From: Candidatus Woesearchaeota archaeon
Lineage (GTDB): Archaea > Nanobdellota > Nanobdellia > Woesearchaeales > UBA12501
Assembly: GCA_014729495.1 (NCBI GenBank)
Contig: WJJV01000037.1
Location: 1-22,743, forward strand
Reading direction: 5' to 3'
DNA: 22,743 nucleotides
Shown here: positions 1-7,747 of the stretch, piece after piece
How positions within the stretch are numbered: the first letter of the stretch is position 1
Layout of the letters: each line of letters opens with the position of its first letter
Notes under the pieces: generated by a model
Database searches by the model: none
What the model was told of the DNA's origin: nothing
Seen by the model: only the letters and a program-made list of their open reading frames with translations
Program-made: the position numbers and the translations under genes

Positions 1-762
1 GGATACAAGGCAATACTTGCAGAAGGATGGGACAATTACCTGCAATGGAGAAGCCCTAATTTTGTCTACCGGCCTTATGGCTGCTCAAAGATAAAGCTCC
101 TTCTCAAGAACTACAAGCTCAGCGATGACATAGCATTCAGGTTCAGCAACAGAGGATGGAATGAATGGCCGCTTACAACAGAGAAATATGTTGACTGGGT
201 AAACCAGGCAAACGGCAACGGCACTAACATCAACCTTTTCATGGATTATGAGACATTCGGAGAGCATCAGTGGGCAGACACAGGAATATTTGATTTCATG
301 AAAGCGCTTCCAGGACAGATACTCAACAATCCTGACAATGGATTTGTGACACCTTCTGAAGCAGCAAAGCTAGATCCTGTTGGAGAGCTTGACGTACCTC
401 ATGTACTCTCATGGGCTGATCTTGAGAGGGATCTCAGCGCATGGCTGGGAAACAAGATGCAGCAGTCAGCAATAAGCAGGCTCTATTCTCTTGAGAAGGA
501 TATCATAAGCACAGGCGACAAGGAACTGCTTGAGACCTGGAGGAAGCTGCAGACAAGCGACCACTTCTATTACATGTCAACAAAGTACTTCTCTGACGGA
601 GATGTGCATAAATACTTCAATCCCTATGAAAATCCATATGATGGATTCATAACATTCATGAATGTACTTAATGATCTTATAATGAGGGTCAATGCCCAGA
701 ATCCCAGTAAAATTAATAAATACTCGATGAGTAACAGCCAATATGGCACTATTTTGCATTAG
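1..762 (+). CDS. GH57 family glycoside hydrolase (alpha-amylase-like), 3' part, truncated by window start
   Basis: The frame is open from base 1, so the true start lies outside the window; the ATG at 241 is internal. About 253 residues are visible. The first part reads GYKAILAEGWDNYLQWRSP and LSDDIAFRFS, typical of the GH57 (beta/alpha)7 barrel. At 241-264 comes MDYETFGEH, conserved region 4 of GH57; its Asp (codon 244-246) is the expected acid/base. SWADLERDLSAWLGNKMQ and QTSDHFYYM follow, as in archaeal alpha-amylase-like members. The nucleophile Glu would be upstream. Family knowledge suggests cleavage of alpha-glucans, fitting the GH15-like gene at 11874. The last ~15 residues before the stop are not recognisably conserved, and another frame stays open a little longer (see findings). 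Confident on family, not on substrate. Confidence 0.9.
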   Translation, partial: GYKAILAEGWDNYLQWRSPNFVYRPYGCSKIKLLLKNYKLSDDIAFRFSNRGWNEWPLTTEKYVDWVNQANGNGTNINLFMDYETFGEHQWADTGIFDFMKALPGQILNNPDNGFVTPSEAAKLDPVGELDVPHVLSWADLERDLSAWLGNKMQQSAISRLYSLEKDIISTGDKELLETWRKLQTSDHFYYMSTKYFSDGDVHKYFNPYENPYDGFITFMNVLNDLIMRVNAQNPSKINKYSMSNSQYGTILH

Positions 763-835
763 CGCAGGAGGCGTTCAAAAGACCGAATGCTTATTATGCT
801 GATAATGCATGGTGCATGTAAAAAGGGTGGTTAAT

Positions 836-1285
836 ATGCCTGCAAAGAATCCTAAGAAGAAGGCAAGCAAGAAATCAGGAAAGAGCAGTAAATTAGCTGG
901 CTCCACAAAGTCATCATCAGCTTCATGCAGTTCTTCAGGCCAGCTGAGGATAGTGTCAAAGAAAGGATCATGCAGGTCAGGTTCTGCAAAGAAGTCTTCT
1001 AAAACAAAGTTGAGGAAGTCAAGACACATCAATGAAGCAGTTCCTATAGAGTATGCTTTCCACCTCAATGGAGGCAAGGTTCTTACAAACCTAAAGGAGC
1101 TTGCTGAAGCTCTTGAGAGCATGGATGAAGGCACTTTCAGTCATCATGCCAATGAAGGAAAGAATGACTTCAGCAGATGGGTCATGGATGTGATCAATGA
1201 GAAGAACCTCTCAGTAAATCTCTGCGGAAAGGGCAGGGAAGACGCGAGAAAAGAGGTATTGCGATTCATAAGATTAAGGAGTTAA
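836..1285 (+). CDS. DUF5752-like protein with basic Ser/Lys-rich N-terminal tail
   Basis: 149 residues from ATG 836, chosen because an AGGGTGG ribosome-binding site (824-830) sits 5 nt upstream; the ATG at 809 in the same frame has no such site. Residues 1 to about 65 are a low-complexity Lys/Ser tail resembling histone H1-like tails. The rest is a compact domain with NLKELAEALESM, FSHH and NDFSRW, closely matching the next gene. I tentatively place the domain in DUF5752 from memory of its pattern (L-x-ELA-x-AL ... H ... NDF-x-W). No function is known. The tail could bind nucleic acid or other polyanions; that is inference from charge only. It lies 3' of the GH57 gene and 5' of its paralogue and is probably cotranscribed with the latter. 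Confidence 0.72.
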   Translation: MPAKNPKKKASKKSGKSSKLAGSTKSSSASCSSSGQLRIVSKKGSCRSGSAKKSSKTKLRKSRHINEAVPIEYAFHLNGGKVLTNLKELAEALESMDEGTFSHHANEGKNDFSRWVMDVINEKNLSVNLCGKGREDARKEVLRFIRLRS

Positions 1286-1297
1286 GGGGTGAGATCA

Positions 1298-1708
1298 ATG
1301 TCTGTTTTAACGCCTGAAAAGGCCCTGAAGATCCTGGACGATGCGCCAGAACAGCATCACTTCAGGCTTTACATGGGCACAAACATAAAGAATCTCAAAG
1401 AGCTTGCTGAGGCTCTTGAGATAATGGCTGACAGGTCTTTCAGCCACCATGTCAGTCCGACAAAGAATGACTTCAGCAGCTGGATAAAAGAAGTAGTGGG
1501 CGATCATCAGCTTGCTGACAGAGTCTCCGGGATGGAGTCAAAGAAGAAGATGGTGAAAGAGATAAGGAAGAGAGTATCATCTCTGGAAAAGAGATCAAGT
1601 GAGCATGCCCTGCTAAAGACAGACTACATGAAGCTCGGAGCAAATGACTTTGCTGTGGGCATTGTAGTGGGATTCATAATAGGTGTTGTGATAGCTGCAG
1701 TGATGTGA
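1298..1708 (+). CDS. DUF5752-like protein with C-terminal membrane anchor
   Basis: 136 residues from ATG 1298. The upstream GGGGTGAG (1286-1293) is the ribosome-binding site and starts right after the previous stop; an in-frame GTG at 1289 lies inside that site and is unlikely to be the start. Residues ~20-80 repeat the domain of the preceding gene: NLKELAEALEIM, FSHH and KNDFSSWIKEV align without gaps. After it comes a charged helix, then a hydrophobic segment at the extreme C terminus (FAVGIVVGFIIGVVIAAVM) that should anchor the protein with its domain on the cytoplasmic side. The pair looks like a tandem duplication whose copies gained different targeting regions. Function unknown. Confidence 0.72.
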   Translation: MSVLTPEKALKILDDAPEQHHFRLYMGTNIKNLKELAEALEIMADRSFSHHVSPTKNDFSSWIKEVVGDHQLADRVSGMESKKKMVKEIRKRVSSLEKRSSEHALLKTDYMKLGANDFAVGIVVGFIIGVVIAAVM

Positions 1709-1755
1709 CACTGATTATGACTTTACTGAGATGATATCAGTTTCAAGGTGATAAT

Positions 1756-2325
1756 TTGAGATATGCTTTGCTGATTATAATTTTTGCCGGCCTAATTGCC
1801 GGATGCACAGAAGTGCAGACGCTCAATCTTACTCCTGAGTACAGGAACATATCTTATGTGCCAGAGAAGGACATATCCTCTGCTGTAGAGAGGGATGTTA
1901 CAGAGATTGTTGAGTTAGAGGATGGTGATGACGTGCCTATGACTGTGGAAGAGGAGACAATGGCATACGTCGATCCAGAGAACCTGATAAAGAAGCTGTG
2001 CCCTGAACAGGTACTGCTCGGACTGAGGCAGTGCGAGGCCCTTGACAACGGAGACCTCAATATAACCATAAAGAACTCAGGATTCAGGAACATAACAATG
2101 GTATTCTACCTGTACTACGAGAATGAGCTCATGGGCCAGATCTATGAGGAGAGCGTATTCTATGAAAAAGATGAGAAGACATATACTATTGATTTTGACA
2201 CTCTTGAGGACAGCTACGGAGAGATCACAAAGATAGAGGCAACACCTGTGCTTCTTCAGGGACTTGAGGCATGGTCATGCAATAACAAGAAGCTTCCAGT
2301 CATAATCAAATCAGGCTGCAGATGA
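1756..2325 (+). CDS. Predicted lipoprotein, unknown function
   Basis: 189 residues. Start is TTG 1756, supported by AAGGTGA (1745-1751) 4 nt upstream and by the signal sequence beginning at once. The N terminus (MRYALLIIIFAGLIAGC) is a lipoprotein signal peptide with lipobox Cys17, so the mature protein should be lipid-anchored outside the membrane. Several N-glycosylation sequons (NLT, NIS, NIT) are present. An acidic linker (residues ~40-75) leads to a beta-rich region (~90-180) with four further Cys that could form disulfides. I do not recognise the family; the strand pattern resembles a small Ig-like sandwich, which is a guess. Confidence 0.7.
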   Translation: MRYALLIIIFAGLIAGCTEVQTLNLTPEYRNISYVPEKDISSAVERDVTEIVELEDGDDVPMTVEEETMAYVDPENLIKKLCPEQVLLGLRQCEALDNGDLNITIKNSGFRNITMVFYLYYENELMGQIYEESVFYEKDEKTYTIDFDTLEDSYGEITKIEATPVLLQGLEAWSCNNKKLPVIIKSGCR

Positions 2326-2343
2326 AAAGAGGATTAGATAAGC

Positions 2344-2901
2344 TTGGCTGAAACCCCTAAGAAAAAAGAAGATTCTGATATTGAAGAAGATGATCCTGAC
2401 TCAGGAATCTCAGATAAGGTCAGGGATCACAATCTTTATGGACTAAGTCAAGATGAAGCCTGCCCATATTCTGCTTTTGTCATCTCACCAGGTGTTTATG
2501 TAATGAGAACTCTAGGAAGGCTAACAGAATGGAACATGGCTCCTGAGTTGAGGCCTCCCATGGATGAGAAGCCGACTATACATCTTTCTTTGGTATTGCC
2601 AGAGACATTCTATGATCATCTGATGGATTTATATGCTTCACAGGCAGATCATGCAGCCAAAGACAGGGACGATCTTGATATGGACCAACTGCTCGAGCCT
2701 GTCAAGGGATATATCCCCATGTTTATGCAGAACGGAATGATGTTCTTCTATTCAGGAGCAACCTCAAAGAGCTTCCATTCAAACAGGCTCAGTCCGATGG
2801 AAATAGACAAAGAGATAACCAGCATGCTTCTGGATCCCATGGCTGATCCTGATAATTCTTCATTCAAAGGACATCACTCTGAATATAAAGAGAATAATTG
2901 A
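2344..2901 (+). CDS. Hypothetical acidic protein
   Basis: 185 residues from a TTG start at 2344, with a GAGGA-type site at about 2330-2334. The first ~35 residues are a charged, probably disordered stretch (KKKEDSDIEEDDPDSG). A folded part from about residue 40 contains PYSAFVISPGVYVMRTLGRL and a region rich in Met and aromatic residues near FMQNGMMFFYSG. No signal peptide, membrane helix or known motif is seen. It follows the lipoprotein gene by 18 bp and converges on SRP54, whose stop codon is 5 bp away. No function can be proposed. Confidence 0.6.
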   Translation: MAETPKKKEDSDIEEDDPDSGISDKVRDHNLYGLSQDEACPYSAFVISPGVYVMRTLGRLTEWNMAPELRPPMDEKPTIHLSLVLPETFYDHLMDLYASQADHAAKDRDDLDMDQLLEPVKGYIPMFMQNGMMFFYSGATSKSFHSNRLSPMEIDKEITSMLLDPMADPDNSSFKGHHSEYKENN

Positions 2902-2906
2902 ACTGA

Positions 2907-4277
2907 TCACTTGAATTTCATGCCGCCCATTCCTTTCATGCCCTGCATCTTCTGCATCATCTTCTGCATGTCTTTCTCAGATCCGCCCTTGAACATCTTC
3001 ACCATCTTCTTGCTCTGCTTGTACTGCTTGACAAGATCCCTGACTTCTGAGGTAGACACTCCTGCTCCTTTAGATATCCTCTCAATCCTTGTGCCTGATA
3101 TTGAGTCAGGATCCTCAAGCTCCTCTCTTGTCATGCTGTTCATGGCATGCTTCCATTTCTTCAGCTTGCCTTCCTGCACATTAAGCGCATCCTTTGGAAG
3201 CTTGAGCTGGCCCATTCCAGGGATCATCTCCATGACCTTTGACAAAGGCCCCATCTTGCTCATGGCCTCCATCTGCTGGTGCATATCAATAAGGTTGAAT
3301 TCTCCTTTCAGGAACTTCTGGCTGAGATCCTCTGCTTCTTCTGTTGATATTGCCTCTTTTGCCTTGTCAAGCAATGCCTCAAGGTCACCCATGCCAAGAA
3401 GCCTTCCTACAAAGTTCTTTGGCTTGAACTCCTCCAGATCCTGAGGCTTCTCTCCCACCCCTATGAACTTCACATTAGCTCCTGTCACAGCACATGCTGC
3501 AAGGGCTCCGCCTCCCTTTGCTGTTCCGTCAAGCTTGGTTATCACAACTCCGGTTATTCCTGCTGCTTCATGCAGCTTTCTTGCCTGGTTCTCTGCTGCC
3601 TGACCGACATCTGCCCCTATGACAAGCAGTCTCTCGTCAGGATTTATCTTCTTGTTTATAGTGTTCAGCTCTTTGATTAGGTCATCTGATAAGGCATCTC
3701 TTCCTGCTGTGTCAATAAGCAGGATGTCATACTTGCCGAGCTCTTTCTCAAACTTGCTGTATATCTTTGAGGGATCCTTCTCCTTCTTGTCAACATAGCA
3801 TGGAACATCGACATCCTTGGAGATCTGCTCAAGCTGGTCAGGTGCTGCAGGCCTATGCACATCAAGCCCTATAGTGGCCACCTTATAGCTTCTCTTTGAA
3901 TAGAATCTCGCAAGCTTTCCTATTGTGGTCGTCTTTCCGTTTCCGAAAAGCCCTACCATCATTATCTTGAACGGCTTTCTCTTAGTATCTATCTCTATCT
4001 TATCCTGTTCCTCTCCGAGGAACTTCACAAGCTCTTCATACACTATCTTTATGAGCCATTCTTTCTTGCTGATTGTGCCTGGAATCTCATCCTTTAGAAA
4101 CCTTGACTTGATGCTGTTCGTGAGCTCGAACACCATCTTAACATTGACATCTGACTGGAGCAGGGCTTTCTGTATGTCCTTAATCAGCTCATTCACAAGC
4201 TTCTCATCTACAAAAACAGCATTTGCTACCTTATGCAGAGTGTCCTTAAGCGAGTTTCCAAGATTTTCAAGCACCAT
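2907..4277 (-). CDS. srp54: Signal recognition particle GTPase SRP54 (Ffh)
   Basis: 456 residues, normal length for archaeal SRP54. SRP54 binds signal sequences as they leave the ribosome and, with 7S RNA and the receptor FtsY, delivers ribosomes to the membrane. The N domain is residues 1-~95. The G domain has G1 GLFGNGKTT (109-117), DVHRPAA (139-145), G3 DTAGR (189-193) and G4 TKLD (247-250). The Met-rich M domain runs from ~297 and includes the RNA-binding SGTRIERISKGAG region and a C terminus of Met/Gly/Lys repeats that would line the signal-sequence groove. The start ATG at 4277 is preceded by GAGGAG. G1 has Phe and Asn where GxxGSGKT is common, a mild variation. Confidence 0.97.
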   Translation of the reverse strand: MVLENLGNSLKDTLHKVANAVFVDEKLVNELIKDIQKALLQSDVNVKMVFELTNSIKSRFLKDEIPGTISKKEWLIKIVYEELVKFLGEEQDKIEIDTKRKPFKIMMVGLFGNGKTTTIGKLARFYSKRSYKVATIGLDVHRPAAPDQLEQISKDVDVPCYVDKKEKDPSKIYSKFEKELGKYDILLIDTAGRDALSDDLIKELNTINKKINPDERLLVIGADVGQAAENQARKLHEAAGITGVVITKLDGTAKGGGALAACAVTGANVKFIGVGEKPQDLEEFKPKNFVGRLLGMGDLEALLDKAKEAISTEEAEDLSQKFLKGEFNLIDMHQQMEAMSKMGPLSKVMEMIPGMGQLKLPKDALNVQEGKLKKWKHAMNSMTREELEDPDSISGTRIERISKGAGVSTSEVRDLVKQYKQSKKMVKMFKGGSEKDMQKMMQKMQGMKGMGGMKFK

Positions 4278-4383
4278 ATTATTATCTCCTCATATGATAT
4301 ATCATTCCTATTCTACTGCTGTCCAGTCGTGCCTGCTGATCTGCAGACCTGCTATACAGTCTGTAATCCCCTAATACTGAGAA

Positions 4384-4391
4384 TTTATAAA
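4384..4391 (-). promoter_or_regulatory. Candidate TATA box for srp54
   Basis: TTTATAAA reads the same on both strands and lies in the 245-bp divergent gap between srp54 and the eL21 operon. If used leftwards it would start transcription near 4360, giving a leader of about 80 nt that ends in the GAGGAG site. Other AT-rich TATA-like strings nearby make the assignment uncertain. Confidence 0.4.
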
Positions 4392-4476
4392 TCTTTAGTT
4401 ATACTGATATATTGTTGAATAATATATATTGCTTATATAAAAGAAAGCTTTTTATAATAGTATATTCATTTTGTGT

Positions 4477-4484
4477 TTTATATA
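4477..4484 (+). promoter_or_regulatory. TATA box for the eL21-rpoF-DUF655 operon
   Basis: TTTATATA lies 38 bp before the eL21 start. Using the 23-24 nt offset seen elsewhere in the window, transcription would begin near 4508, leaving a short leader with GAGGA (4512-4516) six bases before the ATG. Confidence 0.6.
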
Positions 4485-4522
4485 CTTATAAGACCATATA
4501 TGGGGGCTTTTGAGGACTTAAA

Positions 4523-4810
4523 ATGAAGAAAATAGGCGGATTTAGACGAGGAACAAGAAGCAAGCTCAGGAAAGGAGTAAGAAATAAAGGAAAGATCAGT
4601 GTCACAAAGTTTTTCCAGGAATTCAAGGAGGGAGACAAGGTACTGCTCAAGGCAGAGCCTGCTGTGCAGAACGGCATGTACTTTCCAAGGTTCCATGGCA
4701 AGACAGGCAGGATAAAGTCAAAAAGAGGTAGATGCTACGAAGTTCTGATAAAGGACATAGGCAAGGAAAAGATGCTCCTGGTCCACCCTGTGCATCTGCA
4801 ACGCCAGTAA
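4523..4810 (+). CDS. rpl21e: Large ribosomal subunit protein eL21
   Basis: 95 residues, the usual archaeal eL21 length. The N terminus MKKIGGFRRGTRSKLRKGVR is the basic rRNA-binding part of this family, followed by an SH3-like barrel with FKEGDKVLLKAEPAVQNGM, FHGKTGRI and the closing LLVHPVHL. It belongs to the 50S subunit near the central protuberance. First gene of a three-gene operon with rpoF and DUF655, an order conserved in many archaea. Start supported by GAGGA six bases upstream. Confidence 0.96.
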   Translation: MKKIGGFRRGTRSKLRKGVRNKGKISVTKFFQEFKEGDKVLLKAEPAVQNGMYFPRFHGKTGRIKSKRGRCYEVLIKDIGKEKMLLVHPVHLQRQ

Positions 4811-4836
4811 TCCGCTGACCTGGAGGAATGCTAACA

Positions 4837-5388
4837 ATGGCAATAAAAATCATATCTGAGAAACCAATAACAATGGCTGAGCTTAAGGAAGACCTTAAGA
4901 ACATTAAGGAGAGAGACAGTGAGCTCAACTTCAGAGCCCAGAAGACAGAGGAATACCTGAACTATTTTGTGGGGCTTGACAGCTCGCAGGTCAAGGAGCT
5001 TTCAGACAAGATCGATCAGCTCAATGTGCCCAGATTCAAGCCAGAGCATATAGCAAAGATAATAGATACCCTGCCTCAGAATGTCGAGGAGGCAAAAGTA
5101 GTGCTCGGTTCTTATCCTATCACTATCACAAATGACAATCTCAAGAAGATTGTGGATGCAGTAAAGCCTTACATTGAGATAGGAAACAAGCAGATCAAGA
5201 AGCAGGAAGCAGAGATCGCAAAGATAAAGAAGGCAGAGGAAGATGCTGCCAAGGCTGCTGAAGAGCAGGCAAAGGCAGAGGAAGAGAATAAAGAGGAAGC
5301 TGAAAAAGCAAATGAGGAGGAAGCTGGTGAAGACAGTGAAGCAGAGTCAGGAGATGCAGATGAAGACAAGAAAGAAAGCGCTGAATAA
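4837..5388 (+). CDS. rpoF: DNA-directed RNA polymerase subunit Rpo4 (RpoF) with long acidic C-terminal tail
   Basis: 183 residues from ATG 4837; GGAGGA (4822-4827) is nine bases upstream, while the in-frame ATG at 4828 directly abuts it. Rpo4 pairs with Rpo7 to form the polymerase stalk, which aids promoter opening and RNA binding. Residues 1 to ~115 match the family: TMAELKEDL, the helix RAQKTEEYLNYF, and an HRDC-like end with IAKIIDTLPQNVEEAKVVL. Archaeal Rpo4 usually ends about there. This one adds ~65 residues of Lys/Glu/Ala heptad-like helix turning into a purely acidic end. The stop overlaps the next start (TAATG). Confidence 0.93.
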   Translation: MAIKIISEKPITMAELKEDLKNIKERDSELNFRAQKTEEYLNYFVGLDSSQVKELSDKIDQLNVPRFKPEHIAKIIDTLPQNVEEAKVVLGSYPITITNDNLKKIVDAVKPYIEIGNKQIKKQEAEIAKIKKAEEDAAKAAEEQAKAEEENKEEAEKANEEEAGEDSEAESGDADEDKKESAE

Positions 5389-5954
5389 TGGAGCAAGAGA
5401 GAAAAGCAAGAGAGGATCGCGCAATTGTGCTGGATTTCCTCCAGCATGGGTACCCCTTTGACAAGAGGCCATCCCATAAAAAGACTCCCATAGTTCAGGC
5501 CATAGGAAAAGATTTCTTCACGCTTCTCGAACTGGTGCCAAAACCAGGAATATTTCTACAGCCTTATGAGGAAGTGTACATCGGTGAAGAGAAGAGAGAG
5601 AAGATTCATCACATCTCAGGCAAGCTCTCAATGGAAAAGCTGACTGCCACAGCAAGCTCAGAGCTTCCCCATGTCATAAAAGAGATGATCAAGAAGAACG
5701 AGAAAAAGTTTGTGGATTTCTTCAATAAAGCACAGCCGCTTACCACAAGGATGCACCAGCTTGAGCTGCTTCCGGGACTTGGCAAGAAGCACATGTGGGA
5801 AGTCATAGAGGCAAGGAAGGACAGGGATTTCGAGAGCTTTGAGGACTTAAAGAAGAGGGTGAAGCTCATGCCTGATCCAGAGAAGACAATCATAAAGAGG
5901 ATTCTTATAGAGCTCAAGGGAGATGACAAGCACAGGCTGTTTGTCGAGAGATGA
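5388..5954 (+). CDS. DUF655 family RNA/DNA-binding-like protein
   Basis: 188 residues, standard for DUF655, an archaeal family almost always next to rpoF and eL21. The N-terminal half is an OB-like beta barrel with RAIVLDFLQHGYPFD and PYEEVYIGE. The C-terminal half holds a helix-hairpin-helix type region: LELLPGLGKKHMWEVIEAR, then FESFEDLKKRV and a terminal helix. Family function is not established; the folds and context suggest a nucleic-acid-binding role in translation or rRNA maturation. It shares bases with the rpoF stop. In many archaea ksgA follows, but here the operon ends against aIF2-gamma on the other strand. Confidence 0.92.
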   Translation: MEQERKAREDRAIVLDFLQHGYPFDKRPSHKKTPIVQAIGKDFFTLLELVPKPGIFLQPYEEVYIGEEKREKIHHISGKLSMEKLTATASSELPHVIKEMIKKNEKKFVDFFNKAQPLTTRMHQLELLPGLGKKHMWEVIEARKDRDFESFEDLKKRVKLMPDPEKTIIKRILIELKGDDKHRLFVER

Positions 5955-5991
5955 ATTCTTAAGTAATATAAAATATAGAATACAGCTTTAT

Positions 5992-7320
5992 TTACTCTTT
6001 TATTATCCCATAACCAATAAGCCTGAACCTGTTGGCCACTCTTCTTGATATTGTCACTCTTGAACCAGGCTCTGCACTCACAGACAGCTTAAGCCTGCAC
6101 TTGAATCCTTCCTTGTACAGCTCTGTCACAAAACCCACTGTGGCTGCAGAATTAACATTCAGCATAAGTATCTCATCCTTCTTTATAGGCTCTACTACAA
6201 GGTCATCCTTTGCTCCGACAACCCTCTTCAGAAGATGCGTCTCAAGATCCAGCTCTTCCCACACAGGCGGAAGCTTTCCTTTATGTCCCACAACATTGCC
6301 TACAAGAGAGTCTGATTTGACAATAGCAGGATCAAGCGCTGTGAGAAGTCCTATTGACCCTCCTGGCTTCACTGATTCAACATCTCCCCCTCCTGTCTTC
6401 AGTGCAGTTATGTGTGTCCTGATGGGTTCATATGTTATCTTGTTCTCTTTCTCTATCTTCCTTCCAGGTCTCATGGATATCTCATCACCGACCTTTAGCT
6501 TGCCCTGCACAACAGCACCACCTATTATTCCTCCTACAAGCTCGTCAGGCTTTGCTCCTGGTTTGTTTATATCAAAGCTCCTGGCTATGAACATCATTGG
6601 ATTCTTTGTATCATCCCTCTTAGGAGTAGGTATCTGATTCTCTATAGCATCTAAAAGAATATCTATGTTCAGATTGTGCTTCGCTGATATTGGTATTATC
6701 GGAGCATCCTTGTAGCTGGTGTTGGACAGGAACTTCCGTATCTCATCTCTGTTCTTCAATGCCTGCTCCTTTTTCACAAGGTCTATCTTGTTCTGCACAA
6801 CGATTATGTTCTTTATGCCTATTATCTCAAGTGCCATTAGGTGCTCTGAGGTCTGGGGCTGCGGGCATGACTCATTAGCAGCCACTATCAGCAGGGCTCC
6901 ATCCATTATTGTTGCTCCTGAGAGCATTGTAGCCATGAGGCTTTCGTGGCCTGGAGCATCTATGAAGCTTATCTTCCTGACAAATTCTGTCGGGCCTCCG
7001 CACTTCTCGCATTTCTCCTTGACTGTGTAGGTCTCAGCTCCCTTGCATTTACTGCACTTCCTTATTATAGTATCAGCATATCCTAGCCTTATTGTGATTC
7101 CTCTCTTTAGCTCTTCTGAATGAGTATCTGTCCACTTTCCTGAAAGCCTCTCTGTCAGTGTCGTCTTTCCATGGTCAACATGCCCTATCAGGCCTATATT
7201 CACCATTGGCTGGGCTTCATCTTCTTTCACAGCTTTCTTTCCTGCGGTCTTGCCTGCAGGCTTATCCTGCTTCTTTGGACTTTTACTGGCTTTTTCTGCT
7301 GTTTCTGTTTTCTTTGGCAT
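5992..7320 (-). CDS. eif2g: Translation initiation factor aIF2 subunit gamma
   Basis: 442 residues from ATG 7320. aIF2-gamma is the GTPase core of aIF2 and carries Met-tRNAi to the small subunit. Seen: G1 GHVDHGKT (46-53), GITI switch 1 (75-78), a zinc knuckle CSKC...CEKC (Cys 89, 92, 104, 107), G3 DAPGH (121-125), G4 NKID (177-180), SAKHNLNID, then the two beta-barrel domains (RSFDINKPGA, GGIIGGAVVQGKL). A TTG at 7359 lies in frame, but a TATA-like TTTATAAA ends 23 nt before ATG 7320, so I take 7320 and a leaderless transcript. The N terminus has ~38 extra residues rich in Lys, Ala and Pro before the GTPase fold, longer than usual. Confidence 0.96.
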   Translation of the reverse strand: MPKKTETAEKASKSPKKQDKPAGKTAGKKAVKEDEAQPMVNIGLIGHVDHGKTTLTERLSGKWTDTHSEELKRGITIRLGYADTIIRKCSKCKGAETYTVKEKCEKCGGPTEFVRKISFIDAPGHESLMATMLSGATIMDGALLIVAANESCPQPQTSEHLMALEIIGIKNIIVVQNKIDLVKKEQALKNRDEIRKFLSNTSYKDAPIIPISAKHNLNIDILLDAIENQIPTPKRDDTKNPMMFIARSFDINKPGAKPDELVGGIIGGAVVQGKLKVGDEISMRPGRKIEKENKITYEPIRTHITALKTGGGDVESVKPGGSIGLLTALDPAIVKSDSLVGNVVGHKGKLPPVWEELDLETHLLKRVVGAKDDLVVEPIKKDEILMLNVNSAATVGFVTELYKEGFKCRLKLSVSAEPGSRVTISRRVANRFRLIGYGIIKE

Positions 7321-7342
7321 ATATGCTCCAAAAAGGGCCTCC

Positions 7343-7350
7343 TTTATAAA
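7343..7350 (-). promoter_or_regulatory. TATA box for aIF2-gamma
   Basis: TTTATAAA ends exactly 23 nt before the ATG on the minus strand, the same geometry as at sppA and the SemiSWEET gene, predicting leaderless mRNA. An AAGGAGG string just downstream lies too far (over 15 nt) from the ATG to act as its ribosome-binding site. Confidence 0.55.
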
Positions 7351-7427
7351 TTTAATCAATAAATGGGGTACTGGAGAATAGCGACATTATGATCAGGAAT
7401 CATATATAGATGATATATTAAGACTAA

Positions 7428-7436
7428 TTTATATAA
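7428..7436 (+). promoter_or_regulatory. Candidate TATA box upstream of the hairpin array
   Basis: TTTATATAA in the gene-poor region. By the 23-24 nt offset of other promoters here, transcription rightwards would start near 7459 and run through all three hairpins. The same string could serve aIF2-gamma in the other direction with a longer leader. No expression evidence exists. Confidence 0.35.
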
Positions 7437-7580
7437 TCAAGCAGGGTAGAATCTGTAAATCTTAATGGCAGTAAAAACATTGGACAAAAAGAGTTTATTG
7501 AAGATGGTGCAAATCCATTCTCAGATAGGTTTAATACTCAATATTTGTTCATGCTGCTGCCTGGCTAAAGCCAAAAGAGT

Positions 7581-7632
7581 GCGCCACCTCGCCAACATAG
7601 CATTAGCAGCATCTTATTGGCGAGGCCAGGAG
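7581..7632 (+). repeat. Hairpin repeat unit 1 of 3
   Basis: A 9-bp perfect inverted repeat, CCTCGCCAA (7587-7595) and TTGGCGAGG (7617-7625), closes a 21-nt loop containing TTAGCAGCATCT. It is preceded by GCCA and followed by CCAGGAG. I count 43 of 52 identical positions with unit 3. Confidence 0.88.
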
Positions 7633-7664
7633 GAAAAATCACAAAAGAATTATCCATAAGTCTT

Positions 7665-7715
7665 TAGCCACCTCGCTGTGGTCAGATTTGCAGTGCATGT
7701 CAGCGAGGCTAGGAG
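7665..7715 (+). repeat. Hairpin repeat unit 2 of 3
   Basis: Stem CCTCGCTG (7671-7678) and CAGCGAGG (7701-7708), 8 bp, loop of 22 nt with a sequence unlike units 1 and 3. The flanks TAGCCA and CTAGGAG are identical to those of unit 3, and TAG/CTA can extend the stem across a CCA bulge. Relative to unit 1, two stem pairs have changed on both sides (C-G to T-A, A-T to G-C). Confidence 0.85.
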
Positions 7716-7747
7716 TTTAATGGTTCTAAAGAATCTATATAAAACCT

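Noticed and set aside
3925..4374. 149-codon frame opposite srp54
   Set aside because: Antisense shadow of srp54 running into the promoter region; no motif and no ribosome-binding site.
4278..4522. Possible SRP RNA or other structured RNA upstream of srp54
   Set aside because: The region is mostly AT-rich promoter DNA with only short weak inverted repeats; no conserved SRP RNA motif is visible.
6032..6637. 201-codon frame opposite aIF2-gamma
   Set aside because: Antisense shadow with Ser/Pro-rich composition; the sense gene is unmistakable.
7465..7659. 64-codon frame in the gene-poor region
   Set aside because: Composition does not look protein-like, it reads into hairpin unit 1, and it has no ribosome-binding site. 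A nearby TATA-like string is the only support.
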